A DNA stretch of 64,000 bases from Bradyrhizobium sp. AZCC 1719 (GTDB taxonomy: Bacteria; Pseudomonadota; Alphaproteobacteria; Rhizobiales; Xanthobacteraceae): contig NZ_JAZHRU010000001.1 of assembly GCF_036924525.1 (NCBI RefSeq), positions 5,609,001 through 5,673,000 on the forward strand. Direction: 5' to 3'. The position numbers and the translations under genes were made by a program. Positions within the stretch are counted from its first letter, which is position 1; every line of letters starts with the position of its first letter. The notes below the pieces were generated by a model. That model did not search any database. It had not been told where the DNA came from and saw nothing but the letters and a program-made list of their open reading frames with translations. Of this stretch, positions 8,128 through 14,933 are shown piece by piece.

Positions 8128-8153
8128 GGAACGAATACGATCCGTTCGGTGTT
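8128..8153 (+). promoter_or_regulatory. Candidate EcfG (general stress sigma) promoter
   Basis: GGAAC (8128-8132), 17 nt, then TGTT (8150-8153), one mismatch from the alphaproteobacterial EcfG consensus GGAAC-N16/17-CGTT. It lies 21 nt upstream of the 34-aa gene at 8174, a plausible promoter distance. Confidence 0.45.
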
Positions 8154-8173
8154 TCACTACCGGAAGGTGCATC

Positions 8174-8278
8174 ATGCCTGCGTGGATGGAAATTCTGATC
8201 AATTTGATCGGTTATGCCGGCTTCATCGCCATCGCGACCTATCACAAATCGCCGGACGAAAAATTGCCGGACCGCTGA
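8174..8278 (+). CDS. 34-aa single-span membrane peptide
   Basis: MPAWMEILINLIGYAGFIAI is the N-terminus; residues 5-22 form one membrane helix, followed by a short hydrophilic tail ending KLPDR. The ribosome-binding site GGAAGG lies 6 nt before the ATG, and a candidate general-stress promoter lies just upstream. Such tiny membrane proteins are common in Bradyrhizobium-type genomes and have no assigned function. Confidence 0.65.
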   Translation: MPAWMEILINLIGYAGFIAIATYHKSPDEKLPDR

Positions 8279-8541
8279 CTATCGAGTCCTCCCGTTGCAG
8301 GGTCCTCGTGGGCGTCAGTTTGTCTTGCGCGGTTCGCCGAAACAGCCATGCTGGCGCACGGGCGCTTACAGTTCGGCCTTCATGCATCGCGCAGCAGCGC
8401 GAGATAGACTCCCTTTGTTCTCCTGGAACGAACAGGGGGTGCGTTTCAAGCACGATTACCTGCTTAAGATAACGTTACCTCGCCGTCCCGGCCGTCGAAC
8501 CTTTTTGGTGCAGCCCGTACCTATCTAAAAAAGGTGCTGCG

Positions 8542-8688
8542 ATGACCCAGGCCGACCACTATCGAGAACAATCCGACAGAGCCCGACGGCTTGCCGAAGC
8601 CGTCAAGGATCCGGAAGCTTCGAAGAAACTGATCGAGATGGCCGAGGAATTCCGCCTCTACGCCGAGCGACTGGAACAGATGCATTAG
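8542..8688 (+). CDS. 48-aa helical soluble protein
   Basis: A small frame running from ATG 8542 to TAG 8688: MTQADHYREQSDRARRLAEA, continuing with KKLIEMAEEFRLYAERLEQMH. The pattern of Leu/Ala and charged residues suggests one or two amphipathic helices and a possible coiled coil. AAAAAAGGTG just upstream serves as the ribosome-binding site. It resembles short conserved hypotheticals of Bradyrhizobium whose function is unknown. Confidence 0.65.
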   Translation: MTQADHYREQSDRARRLAEAVKDPEASKKLIEMAEEFRLYAERLEQMH

Positions 8689-8829
8689 CGCGATTGCGCG
8701 GGGCGTGCACGGCATAGAGGCTTTAAGCTTCTATTTACCCCTTTGCGCTGTAGCACCCGGCCGTTAACCCAACCTCTTTACAAGACGTAAACACGAGCCT
8801 GACAAGTTTCGATCAGGAGGGTTGCACCC

Positions 8830-9024
8830 ATGGTCATTTACCCCATACCGGTTGAAGTGACACAAGCCAGAATCCAACTCGTCGTCGATCAGGCCGCCAA
8901 GGCGCCGCCGCATACGATCAATCAGGATCTAAGGGCCGTCGACCACGCCAAGGCAGCCGCCATCGAAGCGGCCCTGGCCGATCTACAGACCGACGAGCCG
9001 TCGCTGGTGGACGTCAAAGTCTGA
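8830..9024 (+). CDS. Small conserved-looking soluble protein
   Basis: A 64-aa protein starting MVIYPIPVEVTQARIQLVVD, with a central HAKAAAIEAALADLQ helix and acidic C-terminal end. No signal peptide or membrane segment. The start is well supported by AGGAGGG 10 nt upstream. No domain recognised. It sits alone between two short intergenic gaps. Confidence 0.6.
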   Translation: MVIYPIPVEVTQARIQLVVDQAAKAPPHTINQDLRAVDHAKAAAIEAALADLQTDEPSLVDVKV

Positions 9025-9079
9025 CCTGACCGGGAAATACCAATCTTGCGCGCGAGGGCCAGACTGCGTCGGCCCCCTC

Positions 9080-9265
9080 TCACGCTCGCCATGCGAGCTG
9101 TTGTGCGTGCACGACGCCGAGCGTCAGCAGACCGCCGATGCCGGCGAGCACGGCCAAGCCAGCGAACCAGACCCATTGCGGCCTTTCCTTGTAAGCGAGG
9201 AAGGCAGAGCAAACCGTACACACGATCGTCGGCATGTTTGCGACCAGTAAGACCCATGCGAGCAT
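9080..9265 (-). CDS. 61-aa two-span membrane protein
   Basis: Starts MLAWVLLVANMPTIVCTVCS. Two hydrophobic segments (about residues 3-22 and 34-54) are joined by a short polar loop, KERPQ. GGGAGG lies 6 nt before the ATG, which is why this start is preferred over the longer frame that reaches 9298. Function unknown. Confidence 0.6.
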   Translation of the reverse strand: MLAWVLLVANMPTIVCTVCSAFLAYKERPQWVWFAGLAVLAGIGGLLTLGVVHAQQLAWRA

Positions 9266-9402
9266 CTTTAGCCTCCCAGCGAGAAAGCGGATGCGCAAAG
9301 GCTAGCGATCGTCGCTGAACGAGACTGTGCGGGCAGTCACATCCGCATCCCAGCGGCAGCGCTCGACATGCTCGTTGCGCGTCGAGGCAGGCATATCCTT
9401 CG

Positions 9403-9558
9403 TCAATGCATCAGGCGCGGCACGATAACCGATACCGCCAGCAATGCGCCGAGGCTGCTCACCACGGACAATTTCATCCGGGCCGTCCTGGCATCGGTAA
9501 TCGGGAGCACGAAAAAGAAAACCATCGCAACTATGAGCACGCCATAGAGCAGGTACAT
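9403..9558 (-). CDS. 51-aa two-span membrane protein
   Basis: Starts MYLLYGVLIVAMVFFFVLPI; a second hydrophobic stretch (SSLGALLAVSVIVPRL) follows a basic loop with TDARTARMK. GGAGGG 9 nt upstream fixes the start; the longer frame to 9600 lacks a ribosome-binding site. It lies in the same orientation as the gene at 9080-9265, with 137 nt between them. Function unknown. Confidence 0.55.
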   Translation of the reverse strand: MYLLYGVLIVAMVFFFVLPITDARTARMKLSVVSSLGALLAVSVIVPRLMH

Positions 9559-9730
9559 GGTCGATCCCTCCGTTGCCGCCACAGTGGACGGAGGGGCCAA
9601 CCGCGTATGTGTAGGGGATCACGCAGGTGACGCGGTGCCGCCCAGTAAATCTTGCAATTTTACGCTTTTGGTTGTCTCTATCACAACGTGAGCGTGCCAC
9701 ACCGTTGATCAAAGTTCGAGAGAAAAAGAA

Positions 9731-9889
9731 ATGCTCGGGAAGTTTCTGCGCGACGAGGGCGGCGCCACCGCAATCGAATACAGCCTCATCGCCGGCTTTA
9801 TCGCCTTGGCCATCATCGCCGCCGTCGGAATGACCGGCGAAAAACTGGTGGCGCTATTTGAGAGCCTTATTCCCGCGTTGACTCTTTAG
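9731..9889 (+). CDS. flp: Flp/Fap-type pilin, orphan
   Basis: A 52-aa pilin precursor. The N-terminus MLGKFLRDEGGATAIEYSL is the hallmark of type IVb Flp pilins: a short leader ending in Gly-Ala, then the processing-site Glu five residues into the mature part (ATAIEYSLIAG), and a hydrophobic helix. Flp pilins are cleaved by the CpaA/TadV prepilin peptidase and assembled by the Tad machinery. No cpa/tad genes are in the window, so the pilin must use machinery encoded elsewhere. The ribosome-binding site is a purine-rich GAGAAAAAGAA. Confidence 0.85.
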   Translation: MLGKFLRDEGGATAIEYSLIAGFIALAIIAAVGMTGEKLVALFESLIPALTL

Positions 9890-9960
9890 GTGCGATTAAA
9901 TTTCACGGCAAGGGTGAGGATCGCGAGCCCACCGCACCATGGGCTACGCGATCCAATAAG

Positions 9961-10098
9961 CTACGCGATCCAATAAATTGCTGTTCCAACGACAACGAGA
10001 GCAATGGCACCAGCGGTCAAAGTCCCGAGTTTTTGCTCGGACTTTGTCGGCAAATCCTCCCGCGCCGCATTCTCTTCAGCCGGATGATCTTGTTTCAT
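9961..10098 (-). CDS. 45-aa single-span membrane peptide
   Basis: Sequence begins MKQDHPAEENAAREDLPTKS, a charged cytoplasmic-type N-terminus, then LTAGAIALVVVGTAIYWIA as one C-terminal membrane helix: a small tail-anchored layout. GAGAGAGG precedes the ATG. It is too short for standard gene callers; the coherent tail-anchor pattern and ribosome-binding site support it. Function unknown. Confidence 0.6.
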   Translation of the reverse strand: MKQDHPAEENAAREDLPTKSEQKLGTLTAGAIALVVVGTAIYWIA

Positions 10099-10552
10099 AC
10101 AACACCTCTCTCGTTTCAAGACCGGCGTAGCGGTTTCGTTCCTGGAACCAAGGTTCGAAATTTATCGACAAGAGGACGAGAGAGGAATTAGCTCAAAAGC
10201 ACATCGGCTACGGAGTTTTGGTTAGGCACGGATGTGCGCACTTTTTAGAAGTCGATAGACAGATCGGCAATGCCTTCCCATCCGAAAAAGAGGTATGGGA
10301 GGCGGCGCCGGCTGATGGCCTCGTGGCGGAGGCCTCGTGGCGGACGTTCCGGTTGCAGACGAGCAAGACGGGCAAGTGAATCCCTGCGAGGTAACCACGT
10401 CGAACACTTCGCCGACGTTTAAGGCGCGGAGCTACTCAATAAACCAACCCACCCATAGGCTGTCTCCGACACCGAGTTTCTCGAACGGACACGGGCTCGA
10501 ACAGGCATTGTGCTTGGGACCGTGCCCCAGCGGCCTACTAGTAGCTTACGGC
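10099..10552. other. Intergenic stretch without a supported gene
   Basis: The first part is promoter-like upstream of the 45-aa gene; it contains the short palindrome TTCCTGGAACCAAGGTT. The remainder has frames in several phases without ribosome-binding sites or protein-like composition. Nothing else stands out. Confidence 0.5.
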
Positions 10553-11029
10553 TCAGCTTGCGCGGTCTGCAGCTTGCTCCCAAAGGGATTCGATCGTGCC
10601 TTCTGGTAACCTTTGTTCGCTTGGATTGTCGTCTCGCCTCAGAGTTCTAAGCGATCGGAAGAAAAGATATTTGGTTAGGCGATTTCGGAGCAACTGATAA
10701 ACCAACAGGACGATCACCAACATCGTCCCAAAAATTCCGATGAAAGCCATTGCACTACTTTTGTATCCCCAGCCTGCAAGCGACTGCATTCCAAAGCCAC
10801 CGCATAGCAGCAGCAGCCCAATCGCAGCATCGACCTTTTGCTCAGCGAACATTTTGAGTAGGTGCGAACTGAATCCACCGTATCCGCTCTTAGCCTGTAG
10901 TTCCATCGACCGAGCCCGAACAAATACTAAGGCTCGTGCTATCAGTACGGCGCCAGCGATATCGTAAATGTTGCCTACGACGCTAAAATAGTTGGCTGAA
11001 GAAGCATCGTAAAAAATCCCCAAGACCAT
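10553..11029 (-). CDS. Hypothetical membrane protein, about four spans
   Basis: A 158-aa protein starting MVLGIFYDASSANYFSVVG. Hydrophobic segments are visible near residues 14-36, 68-86 and 94-116; the last 40 residues are charged and cytoplasmic-looking (LRTLRRDDNPSEQRLPEG). The start is chosen because GGGGGTGG lies just upstream. Third-position G+C is lower than in its neighbours, hinting at foreign origin. No family recognised. It forms a possible pair with the small gene at 11142-11348 on the same strand. Confidence 0.6.
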   Translation of the reverse strand: MVLGIFYDASSANYFSVVGNIYDIAGAVLIARALVFVRARSMELQAKSGYGGFSSHLLKMFAEQKVDAAIGLLLLCGGFGMQSLAGWGYKSSAMAFIGIFGTMLVIVLLVYQLLRNRLTKYLFFRSLRTLRRDDNPSEQRLPEGTIESLWEQAADRAS

Positions 11030-11141
11030 TGCCACCCCCACAGGTTCCACAATCTATACGTCAAACATTTGCCGTCTCGCCACGGGCAGCGCATAGGCAG
11101 CGCGAAAGCACGCACAATTGCTTACTTCGGTCATGGCCCCC

Positions 11142-11348
11142 TCAGAGCTTCATCGCAGCAATAATCAAGCCTGCAGTCGCGAAAGTGGCACTAAAGCACC
11201 ACTGCCAATGCTTCACCCAGAAGTCGGCAACCACGTGGGCGGCCTTGGATGTCCAATGGCGGCGGCACTCTCCCAAGTAGAATATGAAACCGTCATGCTC
11301 AGGGGTAACGTAAGTCCCTTCCCACCACTTCCGCAAAAGCTTCTTCAC
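11142..11348 (-). CDS. Small single-span membrane protein
   Basis: A 68-aa frame with GTG start. The first 50 residues are polar and rich in Trp/His/Lys (MKKLLRKWWEGTYVTPEHDG), and the C-terminus (CFSATFATAGLIIAAMKL) is one membrane helix. No strong ribosome-binding site is visible, so confidence is limited. It lies 112 nt upstream of the membrane protein gene at 10553-11029 and could be co-transcribed. Confidence 0.45.
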   Translation of the reverse strand: MKKLLRKWWEGTYVTPEHDGFIFYLGECRRHWTSKAAHVVADFWVKHWQWCFSATFATAGLIIAAMKL

Positions 11349-11719
11349 CGCGAATCACCGAGTCGTTGAACATAGGGAATGGATATCACCCACTTTCTCA
11401 ACGTATCCGGTCCGTTCACGTTATCCGCTGTATTCACACCGGGGGTTTAACTGACGCGTCCTTGGACCTTAGACCCACACCGCCCGCCCGAGAGGCGCTC
11501 ACAGTGGTCTGTGGCTAAAAACACGGGGCGACGGAAAGACCTAACGCTGGGTTTGAATGCTTGCGCCAACCCACTCGGAGAGCCAGAGAACGGCCGTGGA
11601 AGGACTGACACCCAATTGACACGCAATACCCTGCCCTGTGGTGCATTTTGCTGCTATTTGTTAGCCGCGACGCCCCAAATGATGGAAAATCCGCAAACGT
11701 TCTCAGGAGGACAAGAAAC
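11349..11719. other. Intergenic stretch without a supported gene
   Basis: Apart from the gloA ribosome-binding site AGGAGG (11705-11710), I see no hairpin terminator, tandem repeat or protein-like frame here. Confidence 0.5.
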
Positions 11720-12172
11720 ATGCGCTATCTCCACACCATGCTGCGCGTCCGCAATCTCGATACTGCGATGAAGTTCTACCGGGACGCGCTGGGGCTGAAG
11801 GAAGTACGCCGGGTCGACAACGACAAGGGCCGGTTCACGCTGGTGTTCCTGTGCGCGCCGGAGGACGAAGGCCTGTTCAAGACCGCTCCCCAGAACCGCG
11901 GCGCGCCGCTGGTCGAGCTCACCTATAATTGGGACGAGGAGAAATACGGCGAGGACCGCTATTTCGGTCACCTCGCCTACGAGGTCGACGACATCTACGC
12001 GACCTGCGACCGCCTGATGAAGGCCGGCATCACCATCAACCGCCCGCCGCGCGACGGCAACATGGCTTTCGTCCGCTCGCCGGATCTACATTCGATCGAG
12101 CTATTGCAGAAGGGCGAACCGAAGCCGCCGGCCGAACCGTGGACCTCGATGCCGAACACCGGTCACTGGTAG
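11720..12172 (+). CDS. gloA: Glyoxalase I (lactoylglutathione lyase)
   Basis: A 150-aa VOC-fold enzyme that converts the glutathione hemithioacetal of methylglyoxal to S-lactoylglutathione. The start MRYLHTMLRVRNLDTAMKFY closely follows proteobacterial GloA. The metal ligands are in place: His5, Glu66 (PLVELTYNW), His84 (FGHLAYEVDD) and Glu127 (SIELLQK). AGGAGG lies 9 nt before the ATG. The C-terminal extension to residue 150 is slightly longer than in E. coli. It is probably monocistronic; a GST gene lies nearby, so both deal with electrophiles through glutathione. Confidence 0.93.
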   Translation: MRYLHTMLRVRNLDTAMKFYRDALGLKEVRRVDNDKGRFTLVFLCAPEDEGLFKTAPQNRGAPLVELTYNWDEEKYGEDRYFGHLAYEVDDIYATCDRLMKAGITINRPPRDGNMAFVRSPDLHSIELLQKGEPKPPAEPWTSMPNTGHW

Positions 12173-12281
12173 GCCTTGTACAATTTCTTCGTCCACCTCC
12201 ACTCGCTGTTTCGGATTGGACCGTCGCCCTCGGAAATTCCGAAATCATAAGTGTTCCTTCACTCGGGTTCTTTCCTGCGCA

Positions 12282-12306
12282 GGAACCGCCCCTCGCACGC
12301 CGCGTT
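12282..12306 (+). promoter_or_regulatory. EcfG-type general stress promoter
   Basis: GGAAC (12282-12286), exactly 16 nt, then CGTT (12303-12306): a perfect match to the alphaproteobacterial general-stress sigma (EcfG) consensus. It ends 29 nt upstream of the ATG of the 26-aa gene at 12336. Confidence 0.7.
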
Positions 12307-12335
12307 TCTCCTCGAATAGATTTGAGGAGGAGACG

Positions 12336-12416
12336 ATGGGACGAGGAATTCTGCTGTGGTTGCTGGGCGTGCCTATTCCGGTGATCATTCTGTTGTGGCT
12401 GTTCTTCGGCCACTGA
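12336..12416 (+). CDS. 26-aa membrane peptide under stress promoter
   Basis: MGRGILLWLLGVPIPVIILL plus a final WLFFGH: essentially one membrane helix, broken by Pro13/Pro15. GAGGAGGAG precedes the ATG and is a very strong ribosome-binding site. A consensus EcfG promoter lies upstream and a strong hairpin terminator downstream (12447-12487), so this is a complete transcription unit of about 180 nt. It is a type of peptide I have seen as a conserved hypothetical in Bradyrhizobium; its role is unknown. Expression on stress is inferred from the promoter. Confidence 0.75.
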   Translation: MGRGILLWLLGVPIPVIILLWLFFGH

Positions 12417-12446
12417 TTGGCTGACGCTAGCCCGCGCATGACGCGG

Positions 12447-12487
12447 AAATCGGGGCTCTGTCGCACTGCGGCGGAGCCCCGATTTTT
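12447..12487 (+). terminator. Strong intrinsic terminator
   Basis: AAATCGGGGCTC and GAGCCCCGATTT are perfect 12-bp arms with a 15-nt loop, ending in TTTTT. It follows the 26-aa gene and would also work in the reverse direction. Confidence 0.9.
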
Positions 12488-12574
12488 GTTGGGCTTGAGC
12501 CCACGCAAGAGCGCGCTTTTTTGCCGATCTTCGGCTATTAACGGCCAATCGGAAAATCAGCGGGAGCAACGCGC

Positions 12575-13234
12575 GTGGCCGACAACAACAAACAACAACT
12601 CACCATCTGGGGCCGGGCCAATTCGGTCAACGTGCAAAAAGTACTGTGGTGCCTCGCCGAACTCGATCTTGCCTATGAGCGTATCGATGCCGGCATGCAG
12701 TTCGGAAAGAACAACGAGCCTGCTTATCTGGCGATGAATCCGAACGGCCGCGTACCCACGCTGGTCGATGGCGACTACGTGCTGTGGGAATCCAATTCCG
12801 TGATGCGTTATCTCTGCATGGCCTATGGCCAAGGATCTGAACAAGGTTCGTCGATCTATCCCTCGCAGCCGAAGGCGCGCGCCGGCGTTGATCGCTGGCT
12901 CGACTGGACGCTGTCGACGCTGCAGCCGGTCGACCGGCCGGTGTTCTGGGCGTTGGTGCGCACGCCCATCGAAAAGCGCGACATGGTCGCGATCCAGAAG
13001 GATGTCGATGCCGAAGCCGCGGTGTGGCGGATCGTCGTGGCGCACCTGGCAACGCGGCGCTTCATCGAAGGCGATCAGTTCACCATCGCCGACATCGCGC
13101 TGGGCGCCTTTGCGCGGCGCTGGTTCGGCGTCGAAGGCGTGACAAAACCGAAACTGCCTAACCTCGAACGCTGGTTTTCGCAGCTCACCGTCCGCCCAGG
13201 GTTCACGCAGTTCATCGCGCCGCCGATGACGTAA
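12575..13234 (+). CDS. Glutathione S-transferase family protein
   Basis: A 219-aa GST. The N-terminal thioredoxin-like domain opens LTIWGRANSVNVQKVLWCLA, with the glutathione-binding AYLAMNPNGRVPTLVDGD and LWESNSVMRYL (Glu-Ser motif, about residues 72-74). The C-terminal helical domain includes FIEGDQFTIADIALGAFARR, the conserved N-capping region. Start is GTG with GGGAG upstream; the catalytic residue of this subgroup is probably the Ser at about residue 17. Substrate unknown. It stands alone downstream of a terminator. Confidence 0.87.
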   Translation: MADNNKQQLTIWGRANSVNVQKVLWCLAELDLAYERIDAGMQFGKNNEPAYLAMNPNGRVPTLVDGDYVLWESNSVMRYLCMAYGQGSEQGSSIYPSQPKARAGVDRWLDWTLSTLQPVDRPVFWALVRTPIEKRDMVAIQKDVDAEAAVWRIVVAHLATRRFIEGDQFTIADIALGAFARRWFGVEGVTKPKLPNLERWFSQLTVRPGFTQFIAPPMT

Positions 13235-13246
13235 GCGCGAATCTTC

Positions 13247-13498
13247 TCAACGCGAGCCGCCGGAGACCCCCGCTCCTACGCTCACCGCGCCGCCGATTTT
13301 CATGCAGGTGTTGGTGCCTTCGATTCTGACGAAGCCCGCGCCGTATTCCGCGCATGCATTGGCTGAAGCTGGGCGCTTCAGAGGAAGCGACTTGCCCGAC
13401 GCGGGGGCCTTGTCGAGCTTCTGAGGGCGGGGTTGTTCCGCGACCGAGGCAACCGAAGACAGCGCCACGGCGATCACTATAAAGAGGGATTTTCGCAT
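13247..13498 (-). CDS. Miniature secreted porin-head protein
   Basis: An 83-aa protein. A signal peptide (LFIVIAVALSSVASVA) is followed by a Pro/Lys-rich linker and then ACAEYGAGFVRIEGTNTCMK, IGGAVSVGAG. That block is the conserved start of rhizobial porins (CxxYGxGF-xxxGT-TCxKIGG), including the two Cys residues, but the barrel is absent. It is either a porin remnant or a stand-alone small secreted protein; an intact signal peptide, ribosome-binding site (AAAAGGCGGG) and stop codon argue for the latter. I have seen similar short proteins in Bradyrhizobium. Confidence 0.65.
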   Translation of the reverse strand: MRKSLFIVIAVALSSVASVAEQPRPQKLDKAPASGKSLPLKRPASANACAEYGAGFVRIEGTNTCMKIGGAVSVGAGVSGGSR

Positions 13499-13534
13499 CC
13501 CGCCTTTTATCGTTCCTTGCGGATCAGTGCCAGA

Positions 13535-13795
13535 CTAGCGGACGAACTTGATACCGATCGATTTGCCGCGGCGCCAGACCACTTCGCAGCGGCGCCCGGT
13601 CCTGGCGTCGCGCGAAAACGCCAGCCGCAATTTCGCCGGCAGCGTGTTGGGATCGTCGATCGTGACCTTCGCCCCCGTTGCGGACATATCCTGCACCACG
13701 CACTGGCGCGCGGCGAAACCGCCTTCGAGCGTGATCCACCCAGGTTGACTCAATGATTTGCGCGCGTCGCGCTTCTTGCTTGATAGCAAAGCCAT
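13535..13795 (-). CDS. PilZ-domain protein
   Basis: An 86-aa protein starting MALLSSKKRDARKSLSQPGW. A basic N-terminus (KKRDARK) takes the place of the usual RxxxR c-di-GMP motif, and CVVQDMSATGAKVTIDD matches the second PilZ motif (D/N-x-S-x-x-G). KLRLAFSRDARTGRRCEVVW and GKSIGIKFVR complete the beta-barrel. It is likely a single-domain PilZ protein; whether it binds c-di-GMP is uncertain because the Arg spacing (RDARK) is unusual. The ATG at 13795 with GGGGGAG upstream is preferred over the longer frame to 13945. Confidence 0.75.
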   Translation of the reverse strand: MALLSSKKRDARKSLSQPGWITLEGGFAARQCVVQDMSATGAKVTIDDPNTLPAKLRLAFSRDARTGRRCEVVWRRGKSIGIKFVR

Positions 13796-14048
13796 GTCGA
13801 AAAGCTCCCCCGAGGCCAGCCCTACACCATGCGGCTTTAGAATCCGTTGCTCGGCGCGGCGCGTCTCACCGTGCGGCCGGGACGCCGATGGAGACGCAAA
13901 GCGGCTGCAGAAACGTCTTTCCGAGCGGCTTGCCCACCCGCCCAAACGCCACTATACGTTCGCCCGTCGCCGCCCCCATCAGCCATGGACGGCCGGCGTC
14001 CAACACGGCTCATCAGGCGCTAACGTCTTGATTTTCCTGTTGTTCTTG

Positions 14049-14123
14049 CTCCCTTCGTCTATCGGTTAGGACGCCACCCTTTCACGGTGGAGAGAGCGGT
14101 TCGATTCCGCTAGGGAGCGCCAT
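14049..14123 (+). tRNA. tRNA-Glu (UUC)
   Basis: A full cloverleaf with encoded CCA: acceptor GCTCCCT/AGGGAGC, anticodon stem CCACC/GGTGG with loop CTTTCAC and anticodon TTC, T loop TTCGATT. It reads GAA and GAG codons. A short tandem repeat begins 10 nt downstream. Confidence 0.96.
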
Positions 14124-14133
14124 CACGCTGCCA

Positions 14134-14200
14134 CCACTTTCAAGGCCCAAGCCGACCACTTTCAAGGCTTAAGGCAACCATTTTCAGAGCTCAGGTTCCC
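14134..14200. repeat. Three imperfect tandem repeats of about 22 bp
   Basis: Units begin ACCACTTTCAAGGC, ACCACTTTCAAGGC and ACCATTTTCAGAGC, with diverging tails. The array starts 10 nt after the CCA of tRNA-Glu. It could affect tRNA 3' processing or simply be replication slippage. Confidence 0.6.
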
Positions 14201-14256
14201 TGTCGTCCGCAGGTTCCGGCAAACGGACCGTGGCGCGTATGTAAAGGAACAGGGAA

Positions 14257-14349
14257 ATGGATACGGCCGCTATCGCAATCACAACTTGTGTCGCGCTTTA
14301 CGTCGCACTCCGCTTTACGTTGCGGTGCTACTTTCCGCCGGATACCTGA
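14257..14349 (+). CDS. 30-aa single-span membrane peptide
   Basis: MDTAAIAITTCVALYVALRF is one membrane helix, followed by TLRCYFPPDT. AGGGAA precedes the ATG, and a GC hairpin (14350-14373) follows the stop directly. It resembles tiny membrane proteins of Bradyrhizobium ending in a FPPDT-like tail; function unknown. Confidence 0.5.
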   Translation: MDTAAIAITTCVALYVALRFTLRCYFPPDT

Positions 14350-14373
14350 CCCGAGCTCCTCACGAGGCTCGGG
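14350..14373 (+). terminator. Hairpin after the 30-aa gene
   Basis: CCCGAG and CTCGGG enclose an inner CCTC/GAGG stem. It starts one base after the TGA. No T-run follows, so it is a weak terminator or an mRNA-stabilising hairpin. Confidence 0.4.
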
Positions 14374-14933
14374 AAATCACGCTGTGCGGGGGGAAGACGC
14401 GAAACGCGAATGCCTCTCGACAGAGTGATCAGTTTTGCCAGAGACCAAAATCGATCTTGCCTAAACCAGCAAACTGATTTTATTTCGTTCGGGTATCGCC
14501 CTTCACCAAGAGGCGCCAACGCCCAATCGCGTTGCTCTTCCCCGCAAGTCGCGTCCTAGAGGCCCCCGGCACACGTCGGGCGATGCGCCCCGCGTAGCAT
14601 TCGACTGCAGGTGCATCCGGCATAAAGATCGGGAAAACTGCTTATTTATTTTATGCTCACGTCCATCGATGGCCCGTTAATTTGATTACATTCAAAAGAA
14701 ACACAACGCAGTGTCCATTCAGCGCAAATGCAGCCGGGACGCGCATTCTAAAGGGGATGCACGATTAATCGCGCGCAACCTACAAATGTTGGAATTATTT
14801 CAAATAGAGGTACCTCAGTAATTGCTGACAACTTTACAGTTTTTTAATGAATGATAGATTTCGGGAAGATGCGGCAATCGCCAGCCGCCATTTTTACGTG
14901 AATTTTTAGCACTGGTAGCAGGGAGTATAATGA
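14374..14933. other. AT-rich leader upstream of the PEP-CTERM gene
   Basis: No gene is supported. From about 14630 the base composition shifts to AT-rich, unlike the rest of the window, with runs such as TTATTTATTTTATG and TTTTTTAATGAATG. It is probably the long promoter/leader of the PEP-CTERM gene. I looked for a RpoN TGGCAC-N5-TTGC site, often found before such genes, and saw none. Confidence 0.5.

Noticed and set aside
8426..8447. GGAAC followed by CGTT before the 48-aa gene
   Set aside because: The spacing is only 12 nt instead of 16-17, so it is not an EcfG promoter.
10115..10140. Possible EcfG promoter on the minus strand before the 45-aa gene (GGAAC-N16-TCTT)
   Set aside because: The -10 part does not match CGTT, so support is too weak.
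14790..14806. TTGGAATTATTTCAA palindrome as a FixK/FNR box before the PEP-CTERM gene
   Set aside because: Arm spacing and sequence do not fit; AT-rich regions produce such repeats by chance.
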